Positions 18,227 through 27,098 of a stretch of 64,000 nt of DNA are shown piece after piece. Positions within the stretch are counted from its first letter, which is position 1, and every line of letters begins with the position of its first letter. The notes below the pieces were generated by a model. The model was not told the origin of the DNA. It did not search any database and saw only the letters and a program-made list of their open reading frames with translations. The DNA comes from Rhizobiales bacterium dw_265. GTDB lineage: Bacteria; Pseudomonadota; Alphaproteobacteria; Micropepsales; Micropepsaceae. Where the stretch lies: the NCBI GenBank assembly GCA_018449595.1, contig JAAVUU010000002.1:310001-374000 (forward strand). The letters run 5' to 3'. A program made the position numbers and the translations under genes.

Positions 18227-19800
18227 TGGCGGACGCGGCGGGCAGGGGCGAGGGCGGCGGTCTGCGCAATGCGGTCGGCATCGGCCAGGGTCATGAAGGT
18301 GCGCGTGCCCTTGGCCGTGGTCTGCGGATAGTCGGTGCGCCAATGGCCGCCGCGCGATTCCGTGCGCGCCAGCGCCGCCGCCGTCACCAGCTTGGCGGCC
18401 GCGGTCATGTTCAGCAGCGCCGGTTCGTTGCTGGTGGTCTCCAGCCGCAGGATGGTGTCCAGCGCGCCGCGCAGGCCCGCATCGCCGCGCTCCAGCGCCA
18501 CGTCGCGGCCCATCGCCTGGCGCAGCACATGCGGCGGCGAGGGCGCGGCGAACCGCTGCGGCGCCGGGGGCAGGCCGCGCATGGCGCCCGCGGCCAGGGC
18601 GCCGCGCACGTCATCGGCCACACGCGCGCCGAACACCAGTCCTTCCAGCAGCGAATTGGAGGCCAGGCGGTTGGCGCCCTGAAGGCCGGTGGAGGCGCAT
18701 TCGCCGGCCACCCACAGGCCGGGCAGGGATGAGCGGCCATGGGCGTCCGACAGGATACCGCCCATATGATAATGCGCCGCCGGGGCAACGGGAATCGGCT
18801 GCACCGCCGGATCGATTCCGGCCGCCATGCAGGCGGCATGGACGGTTGGGAAGTGATGCGCGAATTCCGCGCCGATGGCCTCGCGGCAATCCAGAAATAC
18901 TTTCTGTCCCGCCGCGATCTGGCGGTGAATGGCGCGGGCGACGATGTCGCGCGGCGCCAGTTCGGCATCGGCGTGAACCTGGGTCATGAAGCGTTCGCCG
19001 CGCCCGTTGACCAGCACCGCGCCTTCGCCGCGCAGCGCCTCTGTCGCCAGCGGCGCGGGATCGCGCCCCACGGCGATGGCGGTGGGATGGAACTGCACGA
19101 ATTCCGGATCGGCGATCACCGCGCCGGCGCGCGCCGCCATGCCCAGGCCTTCGCCACGCGCCTCCAGCGGATTGGTGGTGACGCCATACAAGGCGCCCAG
19201 CCCGCCGGTGGCCAGCACCACGGCGCGGGCACGGAACAGGATCAGGCGGGCGCTGCTGCCAAGACCCGAGCGGGCGAAGATGCCGGTGACCCGGCCATTT
19301 TCCATCGCCAGTTCGACGGCGTGGAAACCTTCCAGCAGGGTGATGTCCTTGGTTTCGCCGGCGCGCGCCGCCAGGGTGGCCGAGATCGCGGCCCCCGCGC
19401 CGTCGCCCTTCACATGCACGATGCGGGGCAGGGAATGGGCGGCCTCGCGGGCCACCGCCAGGCTGCCGTCGGGATTGCGGTCGAAGGGCGCGCCATAACC
19501 CACCAGGTCTTCGATACGGGCCGAAGCCTCGCGCGCCACCAAGTCGACGATAGCCGGATCGCACAGCCCCGCGCCCGCCACCATCGTGTCATGGGCATGG
19601 CTCTGCCAGCTGTCGCCCGCGCCCACGGCGGCGGCGATGCCGCCCTGGGCCCAGGCGCTGGAGCCAGACAGGCCGGGGCGGGTGCCGGCCAGCACGATGC
19701 TGGGCATGGGCGCCAGCTTCAGGGCGGTGAACAGCCCGGCAATGCCGGCTCCCAAAACGAGTGCGCCGTCCGTCTCGATGACATTGTCAATGCGGGTCAT
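18223..19800 (-). CDS. nadB: L-aspartate oxidase
   Basis: 525 residues. An FAD-dependent enzyme that oxidises L-aspartate to iminoaspartate for quinolinate synthesis. The N-terminal dinucleotide-binding motif is [31 protein letters not shown], the FAD-proximal [21 protein letters not shown] and [20 protein letters not shown] are typical of NadB within the succinate dehydrogenase-like flavoprotein group. The C-terminal helical domain has [13 protein letters not shown]. It starts four bases after the nadA stop and overlaps nadC by four. Confidence 0.97.
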   Translation of the reverse strand: MTRIDNVIETDGALVLGAGIAGLFTALKLAPMPSIVLAGTRPGLSGSSAWAQGGIAAAVGAGDSWQSHAHDTMVAGAGLCDPAIVDLVAREASARIEDLVGYGAPFDRNPDGSLAVAREAAHSLPRIVHVKGDGAGAAISATLAARAGETKDITLLEGFHAVELAMENGRVTGIFARSGLGSSARLILFRARAVVLATGGLGALYGVTTNPLEARGEGLGMAARAGAVIADPEFVQFHPTAIAVGRDPAPLATEALRGEGAVLVNGRGERFMTQVHADAELAPRDIVARAIHRQIAAGQKVFLDCREAIGAEFAHHFPTVHAACMAAGIDPAVQPIPVAPAAHYHMGGILSDAHGRSSLPGLWVAGECASTGLQGANRLASNSLLEGLVFGARVADDVRGALAAGAMRGLPPAPQRFAAPSPPHVLRQAMGRDVALERGDAGLRGALDTILRLETTSNEPALLNMTAAAKLVTAAALARTESRGGHWRTDYPQTTAKGTRTFMTLADADRIAQTAALAPARRVRQ

Positions 19801-19804
19801 GGCG

Positions 19805-20818
19805 TCAGGCCTTGATCGCCAGCATGCGGTCGATCGGCGCCCTGGCCCGCGCCGCGATATCGGCCGCCACGATCACTTCGGTGGTCATGGTCCGCAGCGA
19901 CTGCAGGATGGCGTCGAGGGTGATGCGCTTCATGTGCGGGCACAGGTTGCAGGGGCGCACGAACTCCACATCGGGATATTCCACCGCGACATTGTCGCTC
20001 ATCGAGCATTCGGTGATCATCACCACCCGCCGCGGCTTGTGGCTGCCGACATAACCGATCATGGCGGCGGTCGAACCGGCGAAGTCGGCTTCCGCCACCA
20101 CTTCCGGCGGGCATTCCGGATGCGCCAGAACGGTGATGCCGGGATGGGCGGCGCGATAGTCGCGGATTTCCTGGGCGGTGAAACGCTCATGGACCTCGCA
20201 GGCGCCTTCCCAGGTGATGACTTTCACGCCGGTCTTGGCCGCGACATTGCGGGCCAGATACTTGTCCGGGATCATGATGACGGTGTCGGTGCCGAAGTCG
20301 CGGGCGATGGTTTCCACCACCTGAACCGCGTTGCCAGAGGTGCAGCAGATGTCGCTTTCCGCCTTCACTTCGGCGGAGGTGTTCACATAGGTCACCACCG
20401 GCAGGCCGGGATATTTCTGCTTCAAGAGGCGCACATCGGCGCCGGTGATGGAGGCGGCCAGGCTGCAGCCCGCCTTCGTGCTGGGGATCAGCACGGTCTT
20501 TTGCGGCGAGAGAATCTTCGAGGTCTCGGCCATGAAATGCACGCCCGCCTGCACGATGACAGCCGCGTCGGTCACGGCGGCCTCGCGGGCAAGGGCAAGC
20601 GAGTCGCCCACGAAATCGCCCACGCCATGGAAGATTTCCGGAGTCATATAGTTGTGGGCCAGGACGACGGCGTTCTTCTCGCGTTTCAGCCGGTTGATTT
20701 CGGCGATGACGGGGGCATGGGCGATCCATTCCGCCTTGGGAATGAAGTTCGCGACCTTGGCATACAGCCCGTCGGTGGCGCGGGCCACGGCGTCGGTATA
20801 GGCCAGTTCAACACCCAT
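19805..20818 (-). CDS. nadA: Quinolinate synthase
   Basis: 337 residues. The start giving [17 protein letters not shown] is chosen because a perfect AAGGAGG lies five bases upstream of its ATG; an ATG ten codons earlier would place the ribosome site inside the gene. It condenses iminoaspartate with dihydroxyacetone phosphate to quinolinate using a 4Fe-4S cluster. Cluster cysteines are likely those in [19 protein letters not shown] and [31 protein letters not shown] is the substrate-binding N-terminal block. First gene of the nadABC run; two palindromes that look like NadQ operators precede it. Confidence 0.97.
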   Translation of the reverse strand: MGVELAYTDAVARATDGLYAKVANFIPKAEWIAHAPVIAEINRLKREKNAVVLAHNYMTPEIFHGVGDFVGDSLALAREAAVTDAAVIVQAGVHFMAETSKILSPQKTVLIPSTKAGCSLAASITGADVRLLKQKYPGLPVVTYVNTSAEVKAESDICCTSGNAVQVVETIARDFGTDTVIMIPDKYLARNVAAKTGVKVITWEGACEVHERFTAQEIRDYRAAHPGITVLAHPECPPEVVAEADFAGSTAAMIGYVGSHKPRRVVMITECSMSDNVAVEYPDVEFVRPCNLCPHMKRITLDAILQSLRTMTTEVIVAADIAARARAPIDRMLAIKA

Positions 20819-20840
20819 CTCGTCCTCCTTGACCCGAATA

Positions 20841-20857
20841 ATACTCATTTCGAGTAT
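20841..20857. promoter_or_regulatory. Candidate NadQ operator 1, upstream of nadA
   Basis: Perfect palindrome ATACTC-ATTTC-GAGTAT (six-base arms, five-base spacer), 23 bases upstream of the nadA start and overlapping the AT-rich stretch where the promoter should be. The NadQ repressor gene is the next gene upstream. NadQ control of nadABC is established for other Alphaproteobacteria; its use of this exact site is my inference. Confidence 0.65.
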
Positions 20858-20867
20858 ATATGTGGGG

Positions 20868-20896
20868 CAAAAAACCCGGCCTTCAAGGAGCCGGTT
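20868..20896 (-). terminator. Rho-independent terminator after nadQ
   Basis: On the minus strand CCGGC (20894-20890) pairs with GCCGG (20880-20876) around a nine-base loop and is followed by GTTTTTTG (six T, 20874-20869). It separates the HD/phosphatase/nadQ transcript from nadABC and lies between the two candidate operators. Confidence 0.6.
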
Positions 20897-20904
20897 CCTG
20901 CTTT

Positions 20905-20921
20905 ATGCTACACACGAGCAT
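20905..20921. promoter_or_regulatory. Candidate NadQ operator 2, degenerate
   Basis: ATGCTA-CACAC-GAGCAT has the same arm and spacer lengths as operator 1 (five of six arm positions symmetric). Centres are 64 bases apart, about six helical turns, which would suit cooperative binding or a loop. Confidence 0.45.
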
Positions 20922-21013
20922 ATTGGGGTCAAGGGACCAGAACGCGCGGATCAGGCATGTGTTGCATGCTTATGACGCTTTGCTGCGGTGCGGGGCTTCG
21001 CCCGATTATTGTT

Positions 21014-21973
21014 TTAGCCGGGCTTTGCCCGGCGGGCCCCCAGCCGGACGCCAGGCGCCTGGCGCTCTTTCAGCACCTCCCGGCGGAAACGGAACAATTC
21101 GGCGGGGCGGCCGCGCGCGGGGGCGGAGAATTTTCCTGTCCCTTCCACCAGCCCCTGTTCCGCCACCAGGCGGCGGAAGTTCTGCTTGTGAAGGCGCAGG
21201 CCCGCCAGCGCCTCCACCGCCCGCTGCAGTTCCAGCAGGGTGAAGGTGGGGGCCATCAGCTCGAACACCACCGGCCGGTATTTCAGCTTGCCGCGCAGCC
21301 GCGCGATCGCCGTCGCCAGGATGCGGCGATGGTCGTAAAGCATGGCGGTGCCCAGGGTGGGTGACTTGCCGGTTTTTTGACCGCTGTCGCGGTAAAATTC
21401 CTCCACCAGCCCCGCTTCATAGAGAAGCTCATAGCGTTCCAGCACCCGCTCTTCGTCCCAGCTTTCGCCGAAACACAGATTGATCCGTTCGCGCCGCAGG
21501 TCCGCGGTCTCGGCATTGGGCGCGTTCTTCACGAATTTCTTCAGCGCGGGCAGGATGACGCCGTCGATCATGGCGGGCTTGGCGTCGCGCCAGTCTTCCC
21601 AGGGAAGATAATGATACCAGCCGCGCCACTGGGTTTCCGGCGCTTCCTGCACCTGGCGCGTCAAGGCGAGATAGCCCACTGACACCACCCGTGCGCCGGC
21701 TTGGTGCGCCTTGTCGCCGCCCGCCGGCGTATGCCGGCCCTTATCACCAAAAGTGTAAAGCTGCTCGGTATAGCCCAGGTCGAACTTGGTCTGCTCGCCC
21801 ACCCATTTGCGCAGGCCCGATTCCAGCGTGCGCTGCTGCGCCGGGTCGAAAGGACCGAAGGGCAGGGCGTCGGCGCTGCCCTCATGCGACACCACCAGCA
21901 CCGACGGCTGCTCGCCTTCCACCGCGACGATGGCGGCGGACAGGCCGATGCTCACACGGTCTTCCCCGCTCAC
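21014..21973 (-). CDS. nadQ: NadQ-type regulator: Nudix-like domain plus winged helix
   Basis: 319 residues from a GTG that overlaps the previous stop as GTGA. The N-terminal half is a Nudix-fold domain whose catalytic box is degenerate (the expected REuxEExGu reads about LRKWVGEQTKFDLG), suggesting ligand sensing and not hydrolysis. The C-terminal half (YRPVVFELMAPTFTLLELQR, then NFRRLVAEQGLVEGTGKFS and GRPAELFRF) is the winged-helix DNA-binding part shared with NrtR-like regulators. Architecture and position upstream of nadABC match NadQ (COG4111), the repressor of de novo NAD synthesis in Alphaproteobacteria. Confidence 0.85.
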   Translation of the reverse strand: MSGEDRVSIGLSAAIVAVEGEQPSVLVVSHEGSADALPFGPFDPAQQRTLESGLRKWVGEQTKFDLGYTEQLYTFGDKGRHTPAGGDKAHQAGARVVSVGYLALTRQVQEAPETQWRGWYHYLPWEDWRDAKPAMIDGVILPALKKFVKNAPNAETADLRRERINLCFGESWDEERVLERYELLYEAGLVEEFYRDSGQKTGKSPTLGTAMLYDHRRILATAIARLRGKLKYRPVVFELMAPTFTLLELQRAVEALAGLRLHKQNFRRLVAEQGLVEGTGKFSAPARGRPAELFRFRREVLKERQAPGVRLGARRAKPG

Positions 21974-22488
21974 AGGCCCACCAGCGGGAAGGCGGTGGTG
22001 ACGCCTTCTTCCATCGTCAGCGCCGGGCCCATGCTGTTGAGGGCCGCGATCATCCTGCCGCCTCGTCCCAGCGCGGCATCGGCATGCGTCACCAGCAGGC
22101 GGTTGGGCTGGGCATGCGGCGCGCGCCGCCGCATGGCGCGGGCGATTTCAATTTCGCGATCCGGCCCCAGCCGGTCGCACAGCACGGTGAAGGCGCCGGC
22201 CATGGAGCGCGAGATGCCCGCCCAGCAATGGATCACCATCGGCCGGCTGGTATCCCAGCCGCGGGAAAATTCCAGCAGCGCATCGATATGCCGGCGCAAC
22301 GGCGGGGCGGTGCCGGCGGCAGGGTCGATAATGTCGTTGACCCCGAGCCGCAGATGCATGTCGGCGGGAAAGCCCGCCGGAGTCTGGATCATATGCTCCG
22401 GCGACAGCAGGCTGACCAAGTGGGACGGGGCATGCTCGTACAGAGCATCGGTCAAACTGGATAAAGGCGCGACCAGAAGGCGGGGCAT
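21970..22488 (-). CDS. Dual-specificity/tyrosine phosphatase-like protein
   Basis: 172 residues, cytoplasmic. The active-site loop HCWAGISRSMAG is a canonical H-C-x5-R-S signature of cysteine-dependent phosphatases, with Cys and Arg both present. The N-terminal half (MPRLLVAPLSSLTDALYEH) and RLGVNDIIDP resemble small alphaproteobacterial tyrosine-phosphatase-family proteins of unknown substrate. It overlaps nadQ by four bases and follows the HD gene by 15, so all three are probably one transcript. A nucleotide or phosphoinositide-like substrate is as possible as a phosphoprotein. Confidence 0.8.
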   Translation of the reverse strand: MPRLLVAPLSSLTDALYEHAPSHLVSLLSPEHMIQTPAGFPADMHLRLGVNDIIDPAAGTAPPLRRHIDALLEFSRGWDTSRPMVIHCWAGISRSMAGAFTVLCDRLGPDREIEIARAMRRRAPHAQPNRLLVTHADAALGRGGRMIAALNSMGPALTMEEGVTTAFPLVGL

Positions 22489-22503
22489 GCCCCCTTTATA
22501 CAG

Positions 22504-23103
22504 CTATCGGGTATAAAGCCTGTGAAATCTCGCCAGGAACTGCGCCTGGGCCTCGGCCGTGCTCAGGGGCGTCAGCCGGGGCATTTTCAGGGCCTTGGGC
22601 GGGGCGCCGAACAGGCGGCGGGCCTCGGTCTCGGCAAAACCGGCCAGCTGGGTGGCCTCCAGATAGGCCGAGAGATGGTCGGCCCGCTTGAACAGCGTCT
22701 TGAGCGCCGTGGGCACATTGGCGGCCAGCCCGAAGCGCAGGTGGATGGCCATTTGTAGACGCTCTTCCAGCGCCTTGTAGTTGATGCCGACCGCGGCCTT
22801 GAACGGGCTGATCAGGTCGCCCACGACATATTCCGGCGCGTCATGCAGCAGCGCCATCAGCCGCGCCTCGCCGGACAGCCGGGGCGACAGTTCCACCACC
22901 AGCCGCTCCACCAGCACGCTGTGCTGGGCCACCGAGAAGGCATGCGCGCCCCGGGTCTGGCCGTTCCAGCGGGCGACCCGCGCCAGGCCATGGGCAATGT
23001 CTTCGATCTCGATGTCGAGGGGCGAGGGCTCCAGCAGGTCCAGCCGCCGCCCGCTCAGCATGCGCTGCCAGGCGCGGGATGGCACGGATTTGCGGTCAGG
23101 CAT
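22504..23103 (-). CDS. HD-domain phosphohydrolase, YfbR-like
   Basis: 199 residues. His in SVAQHSVLVERL, the HD pair in LLHDAPEYVVGDLISPF, and a later Asp (KRADHLSAYLEA) form the metal site of an HD phosphohydrolase. The HDAPEYVVGD segment parallels HDASEVLTGD of E. coli YfbR, a 5'-deoxynucleotidase, so a nucleotidase role is likely. Because it is the first gene of the phosphatase/nadQ/nadABC locus, a nicotinamide- or nicotinate-nucleotide substrate is an attractive inference. No strong ribosome site is seen before the ATG at 23103. Confidence 0.8.
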   Translation of the reverse strand: MPDRKSVPSRAWQRMLSGRRLDLLEPSPLDIEIEDIAHGLARVARWNGQTRGAHAFSVAQHSVLVERLVVELSPRLSGEARLMALLHDAPEYVVGDLISPFKAAVGINYKALEERLQMAIHLRFGLAANVPTALKTLFKRADHLSAYLEATQLAGFAETEARRLFGAPPKALKMPRLTPLSTAEAQAQFLARFHRLYTR

Positions 23104-23432
23104 GGAGCGGCTTTGCGGAGGCGGGCGTGGGAAAAAAGGCCATGTGCTGTTTTTTCAAAATATTTTTACGGCGGCGCAATCAATCACACCGTGCCGTTGC
23201 GGACAACCGCCGCGCTTTGCGCCCGGTTTTTTGCGCGTCCCGCGCGCAAAAACCGCCAAGGCGGCTTTCCAAAGCGGCGGAATTTAACCGCGCCTCCACC
23301 AAGGTTGCCAAAGCCTTAAAAGGCAGGGGCTCCGGCGCTTGCCCCGCGTCGCGTAACCTCAACGCGTCATTTAGGTTTTCAGCCTAGAAGGGATGGCTGA
23401 CAGAGCCCAGTTTCATCCGGTTTGCCAAGGTC
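23104..23432. other. 329-base divergent intergenic region without a gene
   Basis: It lies between the HD gene (minus) and the histidine kinase gene (plus) and must hold both promoters. It contains an imperfect hairpin, GGTTTTTTGCGCG (23225-23237) against CGCGCGCAAAAACC (23241-23254), and next to it the short palindrome CCGCCAAGGCGG (23253-23264). A small RNA or a pair of terminators is possible. No open frame here looks coding. Confidence 0.6.
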
Positions 23433-24779
23433 ATGATTGAAAAGCCCCAGCCTCAGGGACAGCGCCGTTCGTCCGGCCTTGCGACGGCGCTTGCGGTTTT
23501 CGTCGCCGGTCTTGTCGTGGGCCTGGGCATGGCCGCCAACCTGGGCGGCCAGTTCGCCGCCGGGCTGATCATCCTGGCGGTGCTGTGTTTCGTCCTGTCG
23601 CTGCTGTCGCGGACGGCGGAAAATACCCGCAAGCGCGTCACCGCCGGCGAAGCCAGTTACCGCGCCTTCTTCGATCACGCGGTGGAAGGCATTTTCCGCA
23701 CCACGGCGGAAGGCCATTATCTCGCCGTCAACCAGGCGCTTTGCGACATCTATGGTTATGCCACGCCGCAGGCCCTGATGACGGGCCTGACCGATATCGG
23801 CATCCAGCTCTATGTCGAGCCGCGCCGCCGCAACGAATTTCGCAGCCAGATGCAGGCGCATGACATCGTCACCAACTTCGTGTCGGAAATCTATCACCGC
23901 TCGGGGCGCCGCATCTGGATCTCGGAAAATGCCCGCGCCGTGCGCGACTGGTCGGGCGCGCTGCTCTGCTACGAAGGCACGGTGGAGGACGTCACCGAAA
24001 AGTTCGAACAGGAGCGCGCCCTGCGCGGCGCCCTGCGCCAGGCGGAGATCGCCAACAAGATGAAGGCCGCCTTCCTGGCGGCGATGAGCCATGAACTCAA
24101 GACGCCGCTGAATGCGGTGCTGGGCTTTTCCGAAATCATCCGCGACGAGGTGCTGGGGCCCGTCGGCCATGACGGCTATCGCGACTATGCCGGCGACATC
24201 CACAAGAGCGGCACGCGCCTGCTGGCCATCATCAATGACGTACTGGACGTGTCGCGGCTGGAGGGCGGGCTGCTGACCATCGATGCCCGCGCGGAGAATG
24301 TGCTGGACATCGCCGAGGCCGCCTACAAGCAGGCCCGCATCGTCACCCACGACCCGCGCCGCATCGAACTGGATGTCCCCGCCGACATGCCGTCCCTGCA
24401 GGTGGACCCGCGCCGCCTGTCCCAGGCCCTTGGCAACCTGATGTCCAACGCCCTGAAATTCACTCCGCCTCCGGGCAAGGTGCGCTTTGTCGCCCGGCTG
24501 ACGCCGGACGGGGGCGTGTTGCTGAAGGTGGAAGACAGTGGCATCGGCATGGCCGAGGAAACCGTCGCCGCGGCGCTGGAACCCTTCCGCCAGCTCGACG
24601 GCAGCCTGGCGCGGCGTTTCGAGGGCGCGGGGCTGGGCCTTTCCATCGCCAAGGCGCTGGCCGAACTGCACGGCGGCAGCCTGACGGTGCAAAGCGCCGT
24701 GGGCGAGGGCACCACGGTTACCATCGCCTTGCCCCCTGCCAGCGTGGGCGCGCGGATCGGGTCTGCAAAAGTCGCTTAA
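23433..24779 (+). CDS. PAS-domain sensor histidine kinase
   Basis: 448 residues. Two N-terminal membrane helices (about 15-35 and 40-58) with almost no periplasmic loop are followed by a PAS domain (about 70-195, YRAFFDHAVEGIFRTTAEGHY), the dimerisation helix with the phospho-His in AAMSHELKTPLNAVLGFSE (about residue 220), and a HATPase domain with N box LGNLMSNALKFTPPPG, DSGIGMA and GAGLGLSIAKALAELHGG. Complete and probably active. No response regulator is adjacent, so it is an orphan kinase; the PleC/DivJ group of Alphaproteobacteria has similar kinase cores. Confidence 0.9.
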   Translation: MIEKPQPQGQRRSSGLATALAVFVAGLVVGLGMAANLGGQFAAGLIILAVLCFVLSLLSRTAENTRKRVTAGEASYRAFFDHAVEGIFRTTAEGHYLAVNQALCDIYGYATPQALMTGLTDIGIQLYVEPRRRNEFRSQMQAHDIVTNFVSEIYHRSGRRIWISENARAVRDWSGALLCYEGTVEDVTEKFEQERALRGALRQAEIANKMKAAFLAAMSHELKTPLNAVLGFSEIIRDEVLGPVGHDGYRDYAGDIHKSGTRLLAIINDVLDVSRLEGGLLTIDARAENVLDIAEAAYKQARIVTHDPRRIELDVPADMPSLQVDPRRLSQALGNLMSNALKFTPPPGKVRFVARLTPDGGVLLKVEDSGIGMAEETVAAALEPFRQLDGSLARRFEGAGLGLSIAKALAELHGGSLTVQSAVGEGTTVTIALPPASVGARIGSAKVA

Positions 24780-24822
24780 CAAATCTGTTTCAAGCAGCCT
24801 GTGCGGCGGGTAAATACCGCTG

Positions 24823-25515
24823 ATGGATACATCGGCACTGGTGTTGTTTTCCGGTGGGCAGGATTCCACCGTCTGCCTGGCCTGGGCGCTGTCGCGCTTC
24901 GACCGGGTCGAGACCGTGGGCTTCGATTATGGCCAGCGCCACCGGGCCGAACTGGCGGCGCGGCCGGTCATCCTGCGCGGCCTGCGCGAGATGTTTCCCG
25001 CCTGGGCATCGCGGCTGGGCGACGATCATCTGCTGCCGCTGGATACCCTGAAGGCGATCGGCGGCAGCGCCCTGACCGATGATGTCGCCATCGCGATGGG
25101 GGAAAGCGGTTTGCCCACCACCTTCGTGCCGGGACGCAATGTGATGTTCCTGACGGCGGCGGCGGCCTTGGGCTATCGCCGCGGCATCGCAGACCTGGTG
25201 GGCGGCATGTGCGAGACGGACTTTTCCGGCTATCCCGACTGCCGCGACGAAACGGTACAGGCGACGGCAAAGGCGCTGTCGCTGGGGTTGGCGCGTCCCA
25301 TTCCGATACACACGCCCTTGATGTGGATCGACAAGGCCGCGACCTGGCGGCTGGCCGAGGAACTGGGCGGCGAGAAGCTGGTGCAGTTGATCGTGGCGGA
25401 AACCGTGACCTGCTATCAAGGCGATCCGACCCGTCACAATTGGGGATCAGGCTGCGGTGTCTGTCCGTCCTGCGAATTGCGGGCGGCGGGCTACGAAAGA
25501 TATCGGGCCACATGA
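24823..25515 (+). CDS. queC: 7-cyano-7-deazaguanine synthase
   Basis: 230 residues. It makes preQ0 from 7-carboxy-7-deazaguanine, ammonia and ATP in queuosine synthesis. The N-terminal PP-loop is [26 protein letters not shown] and [14 protein letters not shown] supply the four zinc-binding cysteines. [14 protein letters not shown] and [17 protein letters not shown] are standard QueC blocks. It overlaps queE by four bases (ATGA). No preQ1 riboswitch is evident in the 43-base gap before it. Confidence 0.97.
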   Translation: MDTSALVLFSGGQDSTVCLAWALSRFDRVETVGFDYGQRHRAELAARPVILRGLREMFPAWASRLGDDHLLPLDTLKAIGGSALTDDVAIAMGESGLPTTFVPGRNVMFLTAAAALGYRRGIADLVGGMCETDFSGYPDCRDETVQATAKALSLGLARPIPIHTPLMWIDKAATWRLAEELGGEKLVQLIVAETVTCYQGDPTRHNWGSGCGVCPSCELRAAGYERYRAT

Positions 25516-26147
25516 CCTATTCGGTCAAGGAAATCTATTACACGCTGCAAGGCGAGGGCGCCCAGAGCGGCCGCGCCGCGGTGTTCCTGCGCTTTGCCGG
25601 CTGCAATCTGTGGAGCGGGCTGGAAAAGGATCGTCATGATGCGGTGTGCCGCTTCTGCGATACCGATTTCATCGGCACCGACGGCCCCGGCGGCGGCAAG
25701 TTTTCCGATGCCGCGGCGCTGGCCCGCGCCGTGTTCGCGCAATGGCCGCAGCATGCCCGCGGCAGGCCCTATGTCGTCTGCACCGGCGGCGAACCGCTGT
25801 TGCAGCTGGACAAGGCGCTGGTCGCGGCGCTGAAGGACGAAGGCTTCGAGATCGGCATCGAGACCAACGGCACCCAGTTGCCGCCATCCGGCATCGACTG
25901 GATCTGTGTCAGCCCCAAGGCCGACGCAGAACAGAGGCTGATGCATGGCGACGAGCTGAAACTGGTCTATCCGCAGCCTGGGGCGGAGCCGGAGCGATTC
26001 GCCCGCCAGGATTTCCAGAATTTCTTCCTGCAGCCGATGGACAATGACGCGCGCGACGCCAACACCCAGGCGGCGACGCAATATTGTCTTGAACATCCGC
26101 AATGGCGGCTGAGTCTGCAGACCCACAAGCTGATCGGCATTCGCTAG
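25512..26147 (+). CDS. queE: 7-carboxy-7-deazaguanine synthase (radical SAM)
   Basis: 211 residues. The ATG overlaps the queC stop. It rearranges 6-carboxytetrahydropterin to 7-carboxy-7-deazaguanine with SAM and a 4Fe-4S cluster. The cluster cysteines are in AGCNLWSG and VCRFCDTDF, spaced C-x14-C-x2-C as in alphaproteobacterial QueE and unlike the common C-x3-C-x2-[17 protein letters not shown] and [11 protein letters not shown] are the conserved SAM/substrate segments, and VSPKAD follows. Next step after QueD; the queD-like and queF genes lie about 25 kb away. Confidence 0.95.
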   Translation: MTYSVKEIYYTLQGEGAQSGRAAVFLRFAGCNLWSGLEKDRHDAVCRFCDTDFIGTDGPGGGKFSDAAALARAVFAQWPQHARGRPYVVCTGGEPLLQLDKALVAALKDEGFEIGIETNGTQLPPSGIDWICVSPKADAEQRLMHGDELKLVYPQPGAEPERFARQDFQNFFLQPMDNDARDANTQAATQYCLEHPQWRLSLQTHKLIGIR

Positions 26148-26230
26148 GCGCGACAATTTGGGATATGCACCACCGGCATGGCCCCGACGCTCCAACGGCG
26201 GTGGTGGGAACTCCGGCAATGCTTATGTCT

Positions 26231-26248
26231 GCTGCCTGGAAAAGGCAG
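26231..26248 (+). promoter_or_regulatory. Hairpin covering the ribosome site of the small membrane protein
   Basis: GCTGCC (26231-26236) pairs with GGCAGC (26243-26248) around TGGAAAA. The AAGG ribosome-binding stretch is partly in the loop and partly in the stem, a geometry that could tune translation of the 28-residue frame starting at 26254. Confidence 0.35.
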
Positions 26249-26253
26249 CTCAC

Positions 26254-26340
26254 ATGGATTCCTGGCCTCTGGTCATCACCTTCTCGGTCTGCGCCGTCGG
26301 CGTTTTTGTCTACGGCTTTCTGTTCGCCGCAGCCGCCTAG
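26254..26340 (+). CDS. Putative 28-residue single-span membrane protein
   Basis: MDSWPLVITFSVCAVGVFVY continues as GFLFAAAA: essentially one transmembrane helix. AAGG lies eight bases upstream of the ATG. The stop TAG shares the palindrome CTAG with the convergent nitroreductase stop, an arrangement seen at several other real gene ends in this window. No homologue is recognised, and such a short frame could arise by chance. Confidence 0.45.
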   Translation: MDSWPLVITFSVCAVGVFVYGFLFAAAA

Positions 26341-26942
26341 AAAGACGTGACGATCGCCTCCATATCGGGGCGCGGCCGTTCTTCCAGGGCCCCGTCCGGC
26401 ATGCCGATATAGATAAACCCGGCCACCCGCTCGCCCGGCTTCAATCCCAGCTTTTCCTTCACCACCGGATGATAGGCGTACCATTCGGTCAGCCAGTTGC
26501 CGACAAAGCCCAGCGCCGTGGCGGCGACCAGGATGTTCTGGCACACCGCCCCGGCCGACAGTTCCTGTTCCCATACCGGGATCTTGTGCAGTTCGCGGGC
26601 GGATGAAATCACCGCAATCACCAGCGGCGCCCGCAGGAAGCGGCCACGTTCCTCCTCCACCTGTTTGGCGCGTTCGCCCTCCGCTTCCATCACCTCGGCC
26701 AAGATGTCGCCGGCACGGGCGCGGGCCTTGCCCTCGAACAGGATGAAGCGCCAGGGAAACAGCTTGCCGTGATCGGGGGCGCGCGCCCCGGCCTTCAGGA
26801 TATCGGCGACCTGTTTTTTGGAAGGCCCCGGCCCGGTCATGGCCTTGGCCGAGCCGGAGCGGCGGCTGAGCAGCAGGTCCAGGGCGGCCGGCGCGGGGCG
26901 GTTGAATTCGGCGATCTCGTGCTTGTGCTTGTCGGAAGACAT
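26337..26942 (-). CDS. Nitroreductase family protein, YdjA-like
   Basis: 201 residues from MSSDKHKHEIAEF. FMN-dependent NAD(P)H oxidoreductase fold: LDLLLSRRSGSAKAMTGPGP, LKAGARAPDHGKLFPWRFIL and AGAVCQNILVAATALGFVGN match small YdjA-type nitroreductases (about 185 residues). The substrate cannot be deduced. The apparent upstream extension of the frame is an antisense shadow of cysE. It is separated from the divergent cysE gene by 156 bases. Confidence 0.85.
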   Translation of the reverse strand: MSSDKHKHEIAEFNRPAPAALDLLLSRRSGSAKAMTGPGPSKKQVADILKAGARAPDHGKLFPWRFILFEGKARARAGDILAEVMEAEGERAKQVEEERGRFLRAPLVIAVISSARELHKIPVWEQELSAGAVCQNILVAATALGFVGNWLTEWYAYHPVVKEKLGLKPGERVAGFIYIGMPDGALEERPRPDMEAIVTSF

Positions 26943-27098
26943 GTTGGGACCTGAAAAAGAGCGGGGAAAGCCTATGTTGTTGCCGGGTCGGATAAAAAGC
27001 CTGATCCGGGCATTTGAAAAGCAGCGTTTTGAAATATTACGGCTTTCTGTGGTAAAAGCCCGCCCACAGACAATCCTTACAGGCAATCCAGGGCCCCC

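Noticed and set aside
24780..24822. preQ1 riboswitch before queC, and another before the queD-like gene
   Set aside because: The gaps are too short and show no aptamer-like hairpin with an A-rich tail.
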